The position numbers and the translations under genes are program-made. From contig JACMPP010000056.1 in NCBI GenBank assembly GCA_014377445.1, forward strand, positions 1 through 39,985: a stretch of 39,985 bases of DNA, given 5' to 3'. Under the pieces are notes generated by a model. It ran no database searches. It was not told the DNA's origin and saw only the letters and a list, made by a program, of their open reading frames with translations. This document shows positions 32,579-39,929 of this stretch, piece by piece. Each line of letters starts with the position of its first letter. Within the stretch, counting starts at the first letter, position 1. Source of the DNA: Oligoflexus sp. (GTDB lineage: Bacteria; Bdellovibrionota_B; Oligoflexia; Oligoflexales; Oligoflexaceae).

Positions 32579-33136
32579 ATGCCTTTGGCACGTCACGTCC
32601 TAAGTATTTGTGCCCTCCTCTGCTTCAGCACACTATTCAGTTGCTCGACGGTGCCTAAAGAGACTTCCAAAGGGAAAATTGTAAAGGTTATCAAAAGCCC
32701 ATTTGCTGAAACATGCATCCAGCTAGCTAAGATTAAATATGATGGAACGCCTTTTATTCATGACAAAGCACTCGCAATCATTTTGAAAGAAATGACTGCT
32801 CAAAATAAAGGCAACGCGGTTCGCTACGATACGTTCACCCCGGGCGTCACAGGCGTCAGCAACGCCAAAGGCCGCGCAACGGCTTACCGTTGCCATCGGG
32901 AAAAACTGAAAAAATATCTTCAGGGACTTGAAAACAAAGCCTTTGGCGAAGAGGAGACTGATCCTGAATACCAGGAAGCCAAGGATGCCAACGGCGGTCC
33001 TGCAGCCGCAGAGGCTGCCCCAGCTTCGAAAGCAGTAACCCCGAAGACCGCTGCTCCAGTTCCAGCGCCAGCTCCGGTGTACAAAGCGGCAAAGCCAAAA
33101 AAGAAGGGCCCCGCCAACGCCTCTTCGGAACCTTAA
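32579..33136 (+). CDS. Lipoprotein with Ala/Pro/Lys-rich tail
   Basis: The product has 185 residues. The ATG at 32579 is six bases after GGAG; an ATG at 32513 is in frame but would place 22 residues before the signal peptide. The lipobox is LFSC. The middle third (AETCIQLAKIKYDGTPFIHD ... YRCHREKLKKYLQ) is a short alpha-helical domain with two cysteines. The last 50 residues are Ala/Pro/Lys-rich (TPKTAAPVPAPAPVYKAAKP), likely a disordered, basic tail that may touch peptidoglycan or DNA-like polymers outside the cell. No family was recognised. Confidence 0.82.
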   Translation: MPLARHVLSICALLCFSTLFSCSTVPKETSKGKIVKVIKSPFAETCIQLAKIKYDGTPFIHDKALAIILKEMTAQNKGNAVRYDTFTPGVTGVSNAKGRATAYRCHREKLKKYLQGLENKAFGEEETDPEYQEAKDANGGPAAAEAAPASKAVTPKTAAPVPAPAPVYKAAKPKKKGPANASSEP

Positions 33137-33389
33137 GGTTCGAACAGAGGAGATCATCATCCCAAATTGCTACATCATAAATACATATATATTGAGATCT
33201 CGAGCTCCAGAAGCGATTCCGACCCTGGTGTTTCCATTTCCCGCCGCCCGGACACTCAAAGAGTCCCCCTCAACGGGTCTAAATTCACCCAAAAATCCTG
33301 TTCTCCGCTGGTAAAAATGGGGGCATTGGACTAAGGTAGGCCGCATCGAAGGCATACCTGCAGCACAATGACCAGATAGGAAAACAGCG

Positions 33390-35012
33390 ATGATCAGCAC
33401 GAACAAGATCACTCTGTCCTTTAACCAAAGGTTTTTATTCCAAGACGTTAGCATCAAGTTTATGCCGGGCAACTGCTACGGTCTGATCGGTGCAAATGGC
33501 GCAGGAAAGTCGACCTTTCTCAAAATTCTCTCCGGAGAAATCCAGCCCGACAGCGGCGAAGTCATCGTCAGCCAGGGTCAGCGCATCGCGGTCCTCAAAC
33601 AAAACCAGTTTGAGTTTGAAGATATCGAAGTCATCAAAGTTGTGATGATGGGCAACAAGCCTCTGTACGAAGCGATTCGGGACAAAGAGATTCTTTATGC
33701 CAAAGAAAATTTCACCGACGAAGACGGAATGAAAGCGGCCGAACTCGAAGCCGTATTTGCCGATCTTGGCGGTTGGGATGCTGAGAGCCAGGCAGGCGGC
33801 ATGCTCGAAGCCCTCGGTGTTCGCACCGAAAGTCACAACATGCTCATGCGCGAGATGGAAGCCGGCTTGAAGGTCCGCGTTCTGCTCGCTCAAGCCCTCT
33901 TCGGTAACCCCGATATTCTCCTGCTCGACGAACCTACGAACAACCTCGACATCGACTCTATCATGTGGCTCGAAGAGTTCCTCGTCGAGTTCAAGAACAC
34001 CGTCGTCGTCGTATCGCATGACAGGCACTTTCTCGATAAGGTCGCGACCCACATCGCCGATCTCGACTTCAATCAGATCTCGCTCTATGCCGGAAACTAC
34101 ACGTTCTGGTACGAAGCGAGCGAGTTGGCCCTCAAGCAAAAGCATGACAAGAACAAGAAGACGGAAGACAAGGTTAAAGAGCTCAAAGAATTCATCGCAC
34201 GCTTCTCAGCCAACGCTTCCAAATCAAGCCAGGCCACTTCGCGTAAGAAAATGCTCGATAAACTCAACGTCGACGAGATCAAACCCTCCACCCGTCGCTA
34301 CCCGCACATCGTCTTTCAACAGGAACGGGAAGCCGGCAAGCACCTCCTGGATGTCAAACATCTCGGCGGATCGGAAGACGGCCGAAAGATGTTCAGCCGC
34401 TTCAATCTCTCGGTTGAACGCGGGGAACGCATTGCATTCGTCGGCCGCGATTCAAAAGCAGCTTCTCTCCTCTTCCGTATCTTGCAGGGCGAAGTCGATC
34501 CAGACGCGGGCGAGTTCAGTTGGGGCGTGACCACCAAACGCGGCTACTTCCCCAAAGACCATTACCACATGTTCCAGAACGGCCTGAGCCTCATTGAATG
34601 GCTTCGTCAGTTCGCGGAAAAGCCGGTTGAAGGGGAAGAGGAATTCCTTCGCGGGTTCCTTGGCAAAATGCTCTTCGGTGGCCTTGAAGTCTTTAAGAAG
34701 ACCGATGTCCTCTCGGGAGGTGAAAAAGTTCGCTGCCTGCTCTCCCGTATCATGATGATGCAGCCGAACATCCTGCTTCTGAACGAACCGACCAACCACT
34801 TGGATTTGGAGTCGATCACGGCTCTTAACAATGGCCTGAAGATTTACAAAGGCACCCTGCTTTTGATTTCGCAGGATAGGGAGATGATCGAGTCTCTCGC
34901 CACGCGTATCATCGAACTCACGCCGAACGGTGTGATCGATCGCCACATGAACTACAGCGATTACCTCGAAAATGCTGAAGTGATTGCCGAACGTCAGAAG
35001 CTCTACAAATAA
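33390..35012 (+). CDS. ABC-F ATPase, YbiT-like, with a degenerate second ATPase domain
   Basis: The 540-residue soluble ABC-F protein most resembles YbiT; ABC-F members act on the ribosome. Domain 1: Walker A GLIGANGAGKST with Lys40, Walker B ILLLDEPTNNLD, H-switch VSHDRHFL. Its signature is replaced by LMREMEAGLKVRV, which from memory resembles YbiT of E. coli. The linker arm has the ABC-F pattern FIARFSANASKSSQATSRKK. In domain 2 the signature LSGGEKVR (441-448) is intact. The Walker A position reads VGRDSKAAS, with Ala358 for Lys and no GxGK. Walker B reads ILLLNEPTNHLD, Asn465 for Asp. The H-switch is SQDRE, Gln495 for His. So one composite site looks intact and the other dead. AGGA precedes the ATG; no signal or membrane segment. 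Confidence 0.93.
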   Translation: MISTNKITLSFNQRFLFQDVSIKFMPGNCYGLIGANGAGKSTFLKILSGEIQPDSGEVIVSQGQRIAVLKQNQFEFEDIEVIKVVMMGNKPLYEAIRDKEILYAKENFTDEDGMKAAELEAVFADLGGWDAESQAGGMLEALGVRTESHNMLMREMEAGLKVRVLLAQALFGNPDILLLDEPTNNLDIDSIMWLEEFLVEFKNTVVVVSHDRHFLDKVATHIADLDFNQISLYAGNYTFWYEASELALKQKHDKNKKTEDKVKELKEFIARFSANASKSSQATSRKKMLDKLNVDEIKPSTRRYPHIVFQQEREAGKHLLDVKHLGGSEDGRKMFSRFNLSVERGERIAFVGRDSKAASLLFRILQGEVDPDAGEFSWGVTTKRGYFPKDHYHMFQNGLSLIEWLRQFAEKPVEGEEEFLRGFLGKMLFGGLEVFKKTDVLSGGEKVRCLLSRIMMMQPNILLLNEPTNHLDLESITALNNGLKIYKGTLLLISQDREMIESLATRIIELTPNGVIDRHMNYSDYLENAEVIAERQKLYK

Positions 35013-35024
35013 TTCCAAACAAAT

Positions 35025-35049
35025 CGGCAGCTCTCGGGCCGCCGTTTTT
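35025..35049 (+). terminator. Intrinsic terminator after the ABC-F gene
   Basis: CGGC at 35025-35028 pairs with GCCG at 35041-35044; GC-rich inner pairing is possible; five T follow. Weaker stem than the other terminators here. Confidence 0.6.
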
Positions 35050-35334
35050 CTTTGTCGTTCCCGCTCACACTGTATATGATCCACTTCGAAGGCTCCGGCT
35101 CAATCCCACTGTAATATCCCGAATGGAGGTCGACAGGATGGGGCGGAGTGGAGTCAGTAATCTATCGATTATAAGCGGGGAAGGCCACAGAATCTAGGGG
35201 GAGATCTTTTGGAAAATCCCATACATTGAAAAAGAGGAGGCTTTCCCCGAGTTTCAGCAAAACATAAATTTTAATAAAAATTCGAGTGTCGAGCCATAGT
35301 CAAAAGTGAAAACAATTCGCGGAGCGGGAGCCCC
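35050..35334. other. Intergenic region before the Mpo1-like gene
   Basis: 285 bp without a supported gene. It contains a purine-rich stretch (GGGGAGATCT near 35200) and an AT-rich block at 35265-35285 just before the next gene. No clear promoter was identified. Confidence 0.45.
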
Positions 35335-35784
35335 ATGAGATCGCTGAATTCCTATCTCACAGAATATCAAGAATCCCATCGCAACCCCACCAATGTGGCC
35401 ATTCACAACATAGCGGTGCCCTTGATCATGTGGAGCCTGTTGGGCTTTCTCCACAGCTTCACTCTCGGCAGCCCTGACTTTCATCTGTCCTACATCCTTA
35501 TCGCTTTGGCCATGATCTACTACGCACTTTTCAAAAAGCCCCTCGTCCTCGTCGGTATGGGATTTGTAACTTTGATCATGGTCGGTACCTACTTTGTTGT
35601 CCCCGAGCTGCGAATGGTGAGTATCACTGTCTTTGTCCTCTCCTGGATCGCCCAGTTCTATGGCCACAAGCTCGAGGGAAAAAAACCTTCGTTCTTCAAA
35701 GACCTGCTCTTTCTTCTCATAGGTCCTGTATGGGTCCTGGCCAAGGCTGCCCCCTCATGGGTTGACTTGCCACGGGCCGTCTGA
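35335..35784 (+). CDS. Mpo1/DUF962 family membrane protein
   Basis: The 149-residue product matches the Mpo1-like/DUF962 family, membrane proteins related to yeast Mpo1, an iron-dependent 2-hydroxy fatty acid dioxygenase of alpha-oxidation. Signatures are YQESHRNPTNVAIHNIAVPL near the N-terminus and WIAQFYGHKLEGKKPSFFKD then LLFLLIGPVWVL near the C-terminus. The conserved histidines (H15, H24 and the GHKLEG His) are candidate iron ligands. Three to four hydrophobic helices follow. GGGAG precedes the ATG. Enzyme activity for the bacterial member is inferred. Confidence 0.88.
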   Translation: MRSLNSYLTEYQESHRNPTNVAIHNIAVPLIMWSLLGFLHSFTLGSPDFHLSYILIALAMIYYALFKKPLVLVGMGFVTLIMVGTYFVVPELRMVSITVFVLSWIAQFYGHKLEGKKPSFFKDLLFLLIGPVWVLAKAAPSWVDLPRAV

Positions 35785-35820
35785 GAATCCGTAAGACGCA
35801 TTGAGATTTGTTCTTAAAAA

Positions 35821-35859
35821 AAAGAAGAGTTCATCGATTTTCGATGAACTCTTCTTTTT
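35821..35859. terminator. Bidirectional terminator between the Mpo1-like gene and the response regulator
   Basis: AAGAAGAGTTCATCGA (35822-35837) and TCGATGAACTCTTCTT (35841-35856) form a perfect 16-bp stem with a TTT loop; T follows on the right and A precedes on the left, so it works in both directions for these convergent genes. Confidence 0.93.
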
Positions 35860-35881
35860 GCATAAGCGGGGCGATAATTCC

Positions 35882-36316
35882 TTACGCTTTCACTTGAACG
35901 ACTTCCGACAGACGATGCTCGCCAACTCGGATAAATTCTCGATTTTCAGACTCGATCACTGCACGCTCCGTCGTTTCCATGAGGTCGCGCAGATCATAAG
36001 GTTTGGCGACAAAGGCAAAAGCACCCTTTACCTGGGCTTCGCGGGTATTGATGTCCGCATAAGCAGAGACGAGGATCACGGGCGGCTTGGAACCTGCGCG
36101 ATTTTCAATATAGTTTAGAAAGTCGAGTCCATTCCCACCTGGCATACGAATATCGGAAACCACAACATCGACCGGATGGGCGTTCAGGACTTCAATAGCC
36201 TTCATGCCGTTTTCAGCTTCGACGACAGAGTAGCCTGTATATTCGAATTCTTCGCGCAAAATTTCCCGCAAATCGATTTCGTCATCGACAACGAGGATAA
36301 GCTTTTTCTCACTCAT
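35882..36316 (-). CDS. Single-domain response regulator
   Basis: The 144-residue protein is one receiver domain with no output domain (CheY-like). Key residues are visible: Asp11/Asp12 in VVDDE, phospho-acceptor Asp55 in VVVSDIRMPG, Ser84 in LVSAYAD and Lys105 in FVAKPYD. The C-terminal tail RDLMETTERAVIESENREFI continues as a helix. No histidine kinase is nearby, so it is an orphan here; it may work as a phosphate sink or bind a partner protein. AGGAG precedes the ATG at 36316. Confidence 0.94.
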   Translation of the reverse strand: MSEKKLILVVDDEIDLREILREEFEYTGYSVVEAENGMKAIEVLNAHPVDVVVSDIRMPGGNGLDFLNYIENRAGSKPPVILVSAYADINTREAQVKGAFAFVAKPYDLRDLMETTERAVIESENREFIRVGEHRLSEVVQVKA

Positions 36317-36699
36317 GTCTTTAGCTCCTGCGAAATTTCACTTATATCGGTCTTCAATATTTCGCACTCTTCTCTCACAAAGCCTAGGCCCTGACAGCAA
36401 AAAAGTTGAAGCGCTAAAGATTAAATGTTCACCGGACACCTATTATTGTGGAATTCAAAAACCTATTTTGGCAGTCCACCAGGAGGATTTCTGAGCGATT
36501 CCAACGAGGAGTAAATCGCTGAAATCCACTTGTTTTAGAGCATATTCTGCGCCTTTACTCGCTCATCATTTTATCTTTATTAAATCTTATTATTTCCCTT
36601 CCTATTCAACTTAAAGAATGGCATATCCAAAATAGACCTTTAATAATCCTTACAAAATTGTACAAAACTTGGCTCTCTTCGAGCTGGGTCAGGAGCCCT
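36317..36699. other. 383-bp AT-rich divergent region
   Basis: No gene is supported. It holds the promoters of the response regulator (leftward) and the Vps62/jacalin lipoprotein (rightward). An inverted repeat, AGCGATT at 36494-36500 and AATCGCT at 36514-36520, encloses a GAGGAG sequence; it may be an operator or an RNA hairpin. The stretch 36540-36660 is very AT-rich. Confidence 0.5.
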
Positions 36700-38181
36700 A
36701 TGTTGCGTATAGGATTGATTGCAGCCCTGTGTCTGTCGAGTGCCTTCGCCTGTGGACAGAGCGAGAGAAGCCTCATCAGTACTGAACTTGAGCGTGCCGA
36801 TGACTTCGACAAGCGTGAGCTTGCCGCCCGATTTGCACCCATCTTTCGCCTTCATCCCCAGGAACTCTATCTCCCCATGGATCCAGAGACCTTCCTTATG
36901 GAGGATGAAAACAGCCGCAATGAGGACTTTTTCCTTTCAGCCCGAGCCGACTACCTCAATGGCCATCAAGCCCGGACGATCGTCAACGTCAGCGAAGATG
37001 GCCGAAAGCTACAATACTGGATCTTCTATGCAAAGAATGGTTGCCAGGGTTCCAAACTTCGCTTTCGAATATTAGGCCCCATTAAGATTTGGAACATCGG
37101 CGAAACAAATCGGACTCTCGAACTCTGCAATGTGGCGGTTCATGAAGGCGACTGGGAAAATATCACCGTGCGTCTTAGCAACGATCGCAGCCGCATGGAG
37201 AGCGCCTTTCTCTCCTCTCACGGCGTCGGCAACTGGCTGCCTGCCTCCGCACTCGAAAGCAAAAACAATCGTCCCTTTGTCTACGCTGCTCTCAACAGCC
37301 ACGCATTCTACGCGAAGGATATCGGCTTTCAGGCCGACACCACGATTTCTCACGTGGCCCTGGACGGGATCCTTGGAATCGAATGGATGCAAATTGGTGA
37401 CATCATCTCGGAGCAAGCCTATGTCCAGAAAAATCCGATCGGTGGCCAAAAGCTGATCGAATTCGACACGCAAAAAGCCTTGCTCCTTTACGAGGACATT
37501 CAAAAATCATCCTTCAAGAATTTTGGTGGCAACTGGGGTAGACCGGTCAATGCCAAGGACGTGAATGACCTCCCCGACCTGGCTCCAGGCCCGATCGAAT
37601 GGATACTTCGCGCCGCTATCAACATCGCCCTTCAGGTGGCGCCCGAACTCAAGAAACAATCCAATAGAGGAGCCCCCGATAGTCCGTGGATACGTAGCGG
37701 ATGGTCTGGCTTTGAAGGCGGCAAAAGCTTTGGTTCAAGCGGAATAAGCTTTGAACCATCGGTTGGCGGCAGTGGTGGGAAGGCCTTCAGCGACTATGAA
37801 AGACTTAAGAAATTTGGCCTCTATCAGTTGCGGGAAATCGTTATTCATTCGGGCGATCGCGTCTCGCAGGTCTGTCTGACTCTCGAGGGCATCGGTGATC
37901 TTTGTCATGGCAAGGGTGGCAGCAGCGAAAATCGTCTCGTGCTGGACGACGGTGAGTTCATTGCCAAACAGGAAATCGCCTTGGGTAAAAAAGATGGCGA
38001 TCAGCGCGTCTTTGCGATTCGATTTACGACCAATCTGGGTCGAAGCATCGAAGGCGGGACGTGGACACCCGAGCCAGTGACTCACTCCGCTCCCGAGGGT
38101 ATGCAGATCGTTGGTTGGTTTGGCAGTAGTGGCGATGAAATCGATAAACTCGGCCCTCTTTACGGAACTCTTTCGAATTAA
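36700..38181 (+). CDS. Vps62-related lipoprotein with C-terminal jacalin-like lectin domain
   Basis: The product has 493 residues. The ATG at 36700 is six bases after GGAG; an ATG at 36658 is in frame but would precede the signal peptide. The signal peptide MLRIGLIAALCLSSAFAC ends in a lipobox Cys. Residues about 35-250 match the Vps62/DUF946 family: RFAPIFRLHPQELYLPMD, LQYWIFYAKNG, VHEGDWENITVRLS, AFLSSHGVGNWL, FVYAALNSHAFY. Residues about 360-493 look like a jacalin-like lectin: VGGSGGKAFSDYERL, HGKGGSSENRLVLDDGEFIA, AIRFTTNLGRSIEGGTW, GMQIVGWFGSSGDEIDKLG. Both families are better known from eukaryotes; Vps62 function is unknown, jacalin folds bind sugars. Surface attachment and glycan binding are inferred. 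Monocistronic. Confidence 0.86.
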   Translation: MLRIGLIAALCLSSAFACGQSERSLISTELERADDFDKRELAARFAPIFRLHPQELYLPMDPETFLMEDENSRNEDFFLSARADYLNGHQARTIVNVSEDGRKLQYWIFYAKNGCQGSKLRFRILGPIKIWNIGETNRTLELCNVAVHEGDWENITVRLSNDRSRMESAFLSSHGVGNWLPASALESKNNRPFVYAALNSHAFYAKDIGFQADTTISHVALDGILGIEWMQIGDIISEQAYVQKNPIGGQKLIEFDTQKALLLYEDIQKSSFKNFGGNWGRPVNAKDVNDLPDLAPGPIEWILRAAINIALQVAPELKKQSNRGAPDSPWIRSGWSGFEGGKSFGSSGISFEPSVGGSGGKAFSDYERLKKFGLYQLREIVIHSGDRVSQVCLTLEGIGDLCHGKGGSSENRLVLDDGEFIAKQEIALGKKDGDQRVFAIRFTTNLGRSIEGGTWTPEPVTHSAPEGMQIVGWFGSSGDEIDKLGPLYGTLSN

Positions 38182-38202
38182 CCTTTCCACTCAACAGCAC
38201 TC

Positions 38203-38226
38203 TGCGCCCTTTGGGCGCATTTTTTT
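38203..38226 (+). terminator. Intrinsic terminator after the Vps62/jacalin gene
   Basis: TGCGCCC at 38203-38209 pairs with GGGCGCA at 38213-38219 around TTT, followed by seven T. Confidence 0.95.
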
Positions 38227-38332
38227 GTCTTTTCAATTAATTGCAGCACGAGGCAAACAAGTCTTAGAAACTTTTCCCGCTTAGTCTTATGATCAGACCC
38301 GCGTTCTCCCCGTTTGTAAAAAGGAAGCGATT

Positions 38333-38887
38333 ATGGCTGCAGACATTTACGATTTTCCACTCAAACGCATCGACGGCAAAGCTGCCAGTCTCGGTGATTT
38401 TAAAGGTCAAGTGCTTCTCCTCGTCAACGTGGCATCCAAATGCGGACTGACTCCTCAGTACGAAGGTCTGGAGAAACTCTACGAGACCTATAAGGCCAAA
38501 GGATTGACTGTCGTTGGTTTTCCGGCGAATGAATTCATGGGTCAGGAACCTGGAAGCAATGCCGAGATCGAAGAATTTTGCCGCGGCACCTTTGGCATTC
38601 AATTTCCAATGTTCGAAAAAGTTGTCGTAAAAGGGGAAGGTCAACACCCTCTCTATAAATATTTGACCGATACCGTCCCTGAAAGCGTTAAAAAAACAGA
38701 TGGAAATCTTGAGTCCCGCCTTGCATCAAAAGGCCTTGGACGTCAGCAGAAGCAAGATGTTTTGTGGAACTTCGAAAAATTTCTTGTCGATCGTCAAGGC
38801 TTTGTGGTCGGACGATTTGATCCTGACATCACTGCGGAGGACGAAGTTCTTCTCAAAAGCGTCCAGGAACAGCTCGACAAAAAATAA
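38333..38887 (+). CDS. Glutathione peroxidase family protein (Cys type), copy 2
   Basis: The 184-residue product has a thioredoxin-like peroxidase fold. Peroxidatic Cys37 sits in NVASKCGLTPQY. The usual catalytic Gln is Glu67 and the preceding Cys is Ala (GFPANEFMGQEPG), while Trp-Asn is present in VLWNFEKFL and Cys83 (EEFCRG) is in the resolving position. Gln-to-Glu changes occur in some bacterial members, so activity need not be lost. It has an insert of about 20 residues (TDGNLESRLASKGLGRQQKQ) before the WNF block, which copy 1 lacks. AGGA precedes the ATG. The gene is monocistronic and 10 kb away from copy 1. Confidence 0.92.
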   Translation: MAADIYDFPLKRIDGKAASLGDFKGQVLLLVNVASKCGLTPQYEGLEKLYETYKAKGLTVVGFPANEFMGQEPGSNAEIEEFCRGTFGIQFPMFEKVVVKGEGQHPLYKYLTDTVPESVKKTDGNLESRLASKGLGRQQKQDVLWNFEKFLVDRQGFVVGRFDPDITAEDEVLLKSVQEQLDKK

Positions 38888-38902
38888 TCCGTTTGTAAAA
38901 AA

Positions 38903-38931
38903 GCGGTCTCACCTGAAGAAGGCGAGACCGC
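38903..38931. terminator. Bidirectional terminator between copy 2 peroxidase and a small gene
   Basis: GCGGTCTC at 38903-38910 pairs perfectly with GAGACCGC at 38924-38931. On the minus strand the stem is followed by six T, so it is strongest for the leftward small gene; on the plus strand only ATTTTATATT follows. Confidence 0.82.
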
Positions 38932-38957
38932 ATTTTATATTGTCTTACGAAGGAACG

Positions 38958-39143
38958 TTATGAGAGTGTCACGGGATGGTGGGAAATTTTGCTGGCGCGA
39001 AATGCTTTAGTCAGTCCTGGCAGCAAACCTTCACCCGAAAAACTCAAACATTCTTCTTCCTGATATCGAAGTTCATCTTTTACGACTTTCGAGGTGCACC
39101 GCTCTGTCAGTGCGAATCCTTCCTCTTCTTTAGATGAATGCAT
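38958..39143 (-). CDS. Small 61-residue protein of unknown function
   Basis: The ATG at 39143 is preceded by AAGGAG at 6-7 bp spacing, and a strong minus-strand terminator lies 27 bp after the stop, so this short frame is probably a real gene. The product starts MHSSKEEEGFALTERCTSKV and has a charged N-terminal half and a more hydrophobic end with Leu, Phe and Pro (EGLLPGLTKAF). It contains two cysteines. No signal peptide or membrane helix is apparent. No family was recognised. Confidence 0.6.
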   Translation of the reverse strand: MHSSKEEEGFALTERCTSKVVKDELRYQEEECLSFSGEGLLPGLTKAFRASKISHHPVTLS

Positions 39144-39421
39144 AAAAGCTCCTTATAATGGTTCAATACAAACTAACAAAATTAACAGTCTTTAAGAGCT
39201 AAAAAATTCAAAACTTTGGTGCTTTTTTTCGACCGGAATTCTCAATCTCTTGATAACAGAACCTTTTCTAGGCCTGGGTCGCGAATTTAGAACTTTTTTG
39301 ATGTTTTTCTAGTTCCCAATGCCGCTTTCTCTCCGCCATACTCACTCTCAGTTAGATCCCACCCTTACGCGGGTGGCAGTTTGCAGCAGACATCTTAGAA
39401 TCACACAAGGAGACAGTCGTC
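39144..39421. other. 278-bp divergent intergenic region
   Basis: No supported gene. It is AT-rich around 39155-39310 and must hold promoters for the small gene (leftward) and the GlsB-like gene (rightward). No clear boxes were identified. Confidence 0.5.
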
Positions 39422-39712
39422 ATGATAGGAACTATCGTATCCTGGATCGTAATCGGTTTTATCGTTGGCCTGATCGCACGCGCAATCATGCCCGGGCGGC
39501 AATCCCTTGGTTTCTGGAAAACCACAGGCCTAGGAGTCGCCGGTGCCCTCGTTGGCGGTCTGATTTCATGGCTATTCTCAGGTGGAATGAATTCCACAGG
39601 AACTGCATTCTCAGCTAACGCTTGGCCAGGATGGATCCTGTCTACGGTTTGCGCTGTCCTCCTTCTTTGGGTCGCGACACGTTCGAGCGGAACACGTCAT
39701 CTTCCTCATTGA
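39422..39712 (+). CDS. GlsB/YeaQ/YmgE family stress-response membrane protein
   Basis: The 96-residue product has three transmembrane helices and is a member of the GlsB/YeaQ/YmgE (transglycosylase-associated) family. The hallmark is SWIVIGFIVGLIARAIMPGR followed by a glycine-zipper second helix (GLGVAGALVGGLISWLF). Family members are induced by stress in several bacteria, and Enterococcus GlsB anchors Asp23-type proteins; the function here is inferred. AGGAGA lies upstream of the ATG. An inverted repeat after the gene may be its terminator. Confidence 0.9.
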   Translation: MIGTIVSWIVIGFIVGLIARAIMPGRQSLGFWKTTGLGVAGALVGGLISWLFSGGMNSTGTAFSANAWPGWILSTVCAVLLLWVATRSSGTRHLPH

Positions 39713-39728
39713 TTTTTCGGTTCTCAGA

Positions 39729-39752
39729 CCTCAGCTTCCGACGAAGCTGAGG
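39729..39752 (+). terminator. Hairpin after the GlsB-like gene
   Basis: CCTCAGCTTC at 39729-39738 pairs perfectly with GAAGCTGAGG at 39743-39752 around CGAC. No strong T-run follows, so termination is only probable. Confidence 0.6.
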
Positions 39753-39929
39753 CCTTGGTCATTCTCTTATTATGTCCTCAGTCCAGGATCTGATATTCTT
39801 CTGTTTCTCACTCCACACTGGGAAACACTATGCGACGCCTCTTAAGCCGCTCTAAATTAACTGTCAAAATCTGTCTATGTAGACATTCTGATAGTGCGGG
39901 GGCTGAGCAGCTAGCCCCCTAGCCCATTT
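39753..39929. other. Intergenic stretch with a GC hairpin
   Basis: No supported gene. GGGGGCT and AGCCCCC flank about eight bases near 39898-39920; on the minus strand this hairpin would follow the stop of the edge gene at 39930, but without a T-run. Confidence 0.45.

Noticed and set aside
33435-34145. 236-codon minus-strand frame opposite the ABC-F gene
   Set aside because: Antisense shadow caused by the third-position GC of the ABC-F gene.
39834-39926. 30-codon plus-strand frame starting MRRLLSRSKL near the right edge
   Set aside because: No good RBS, no hallmark and overlap with the GC-rich hairpin; probably chance.
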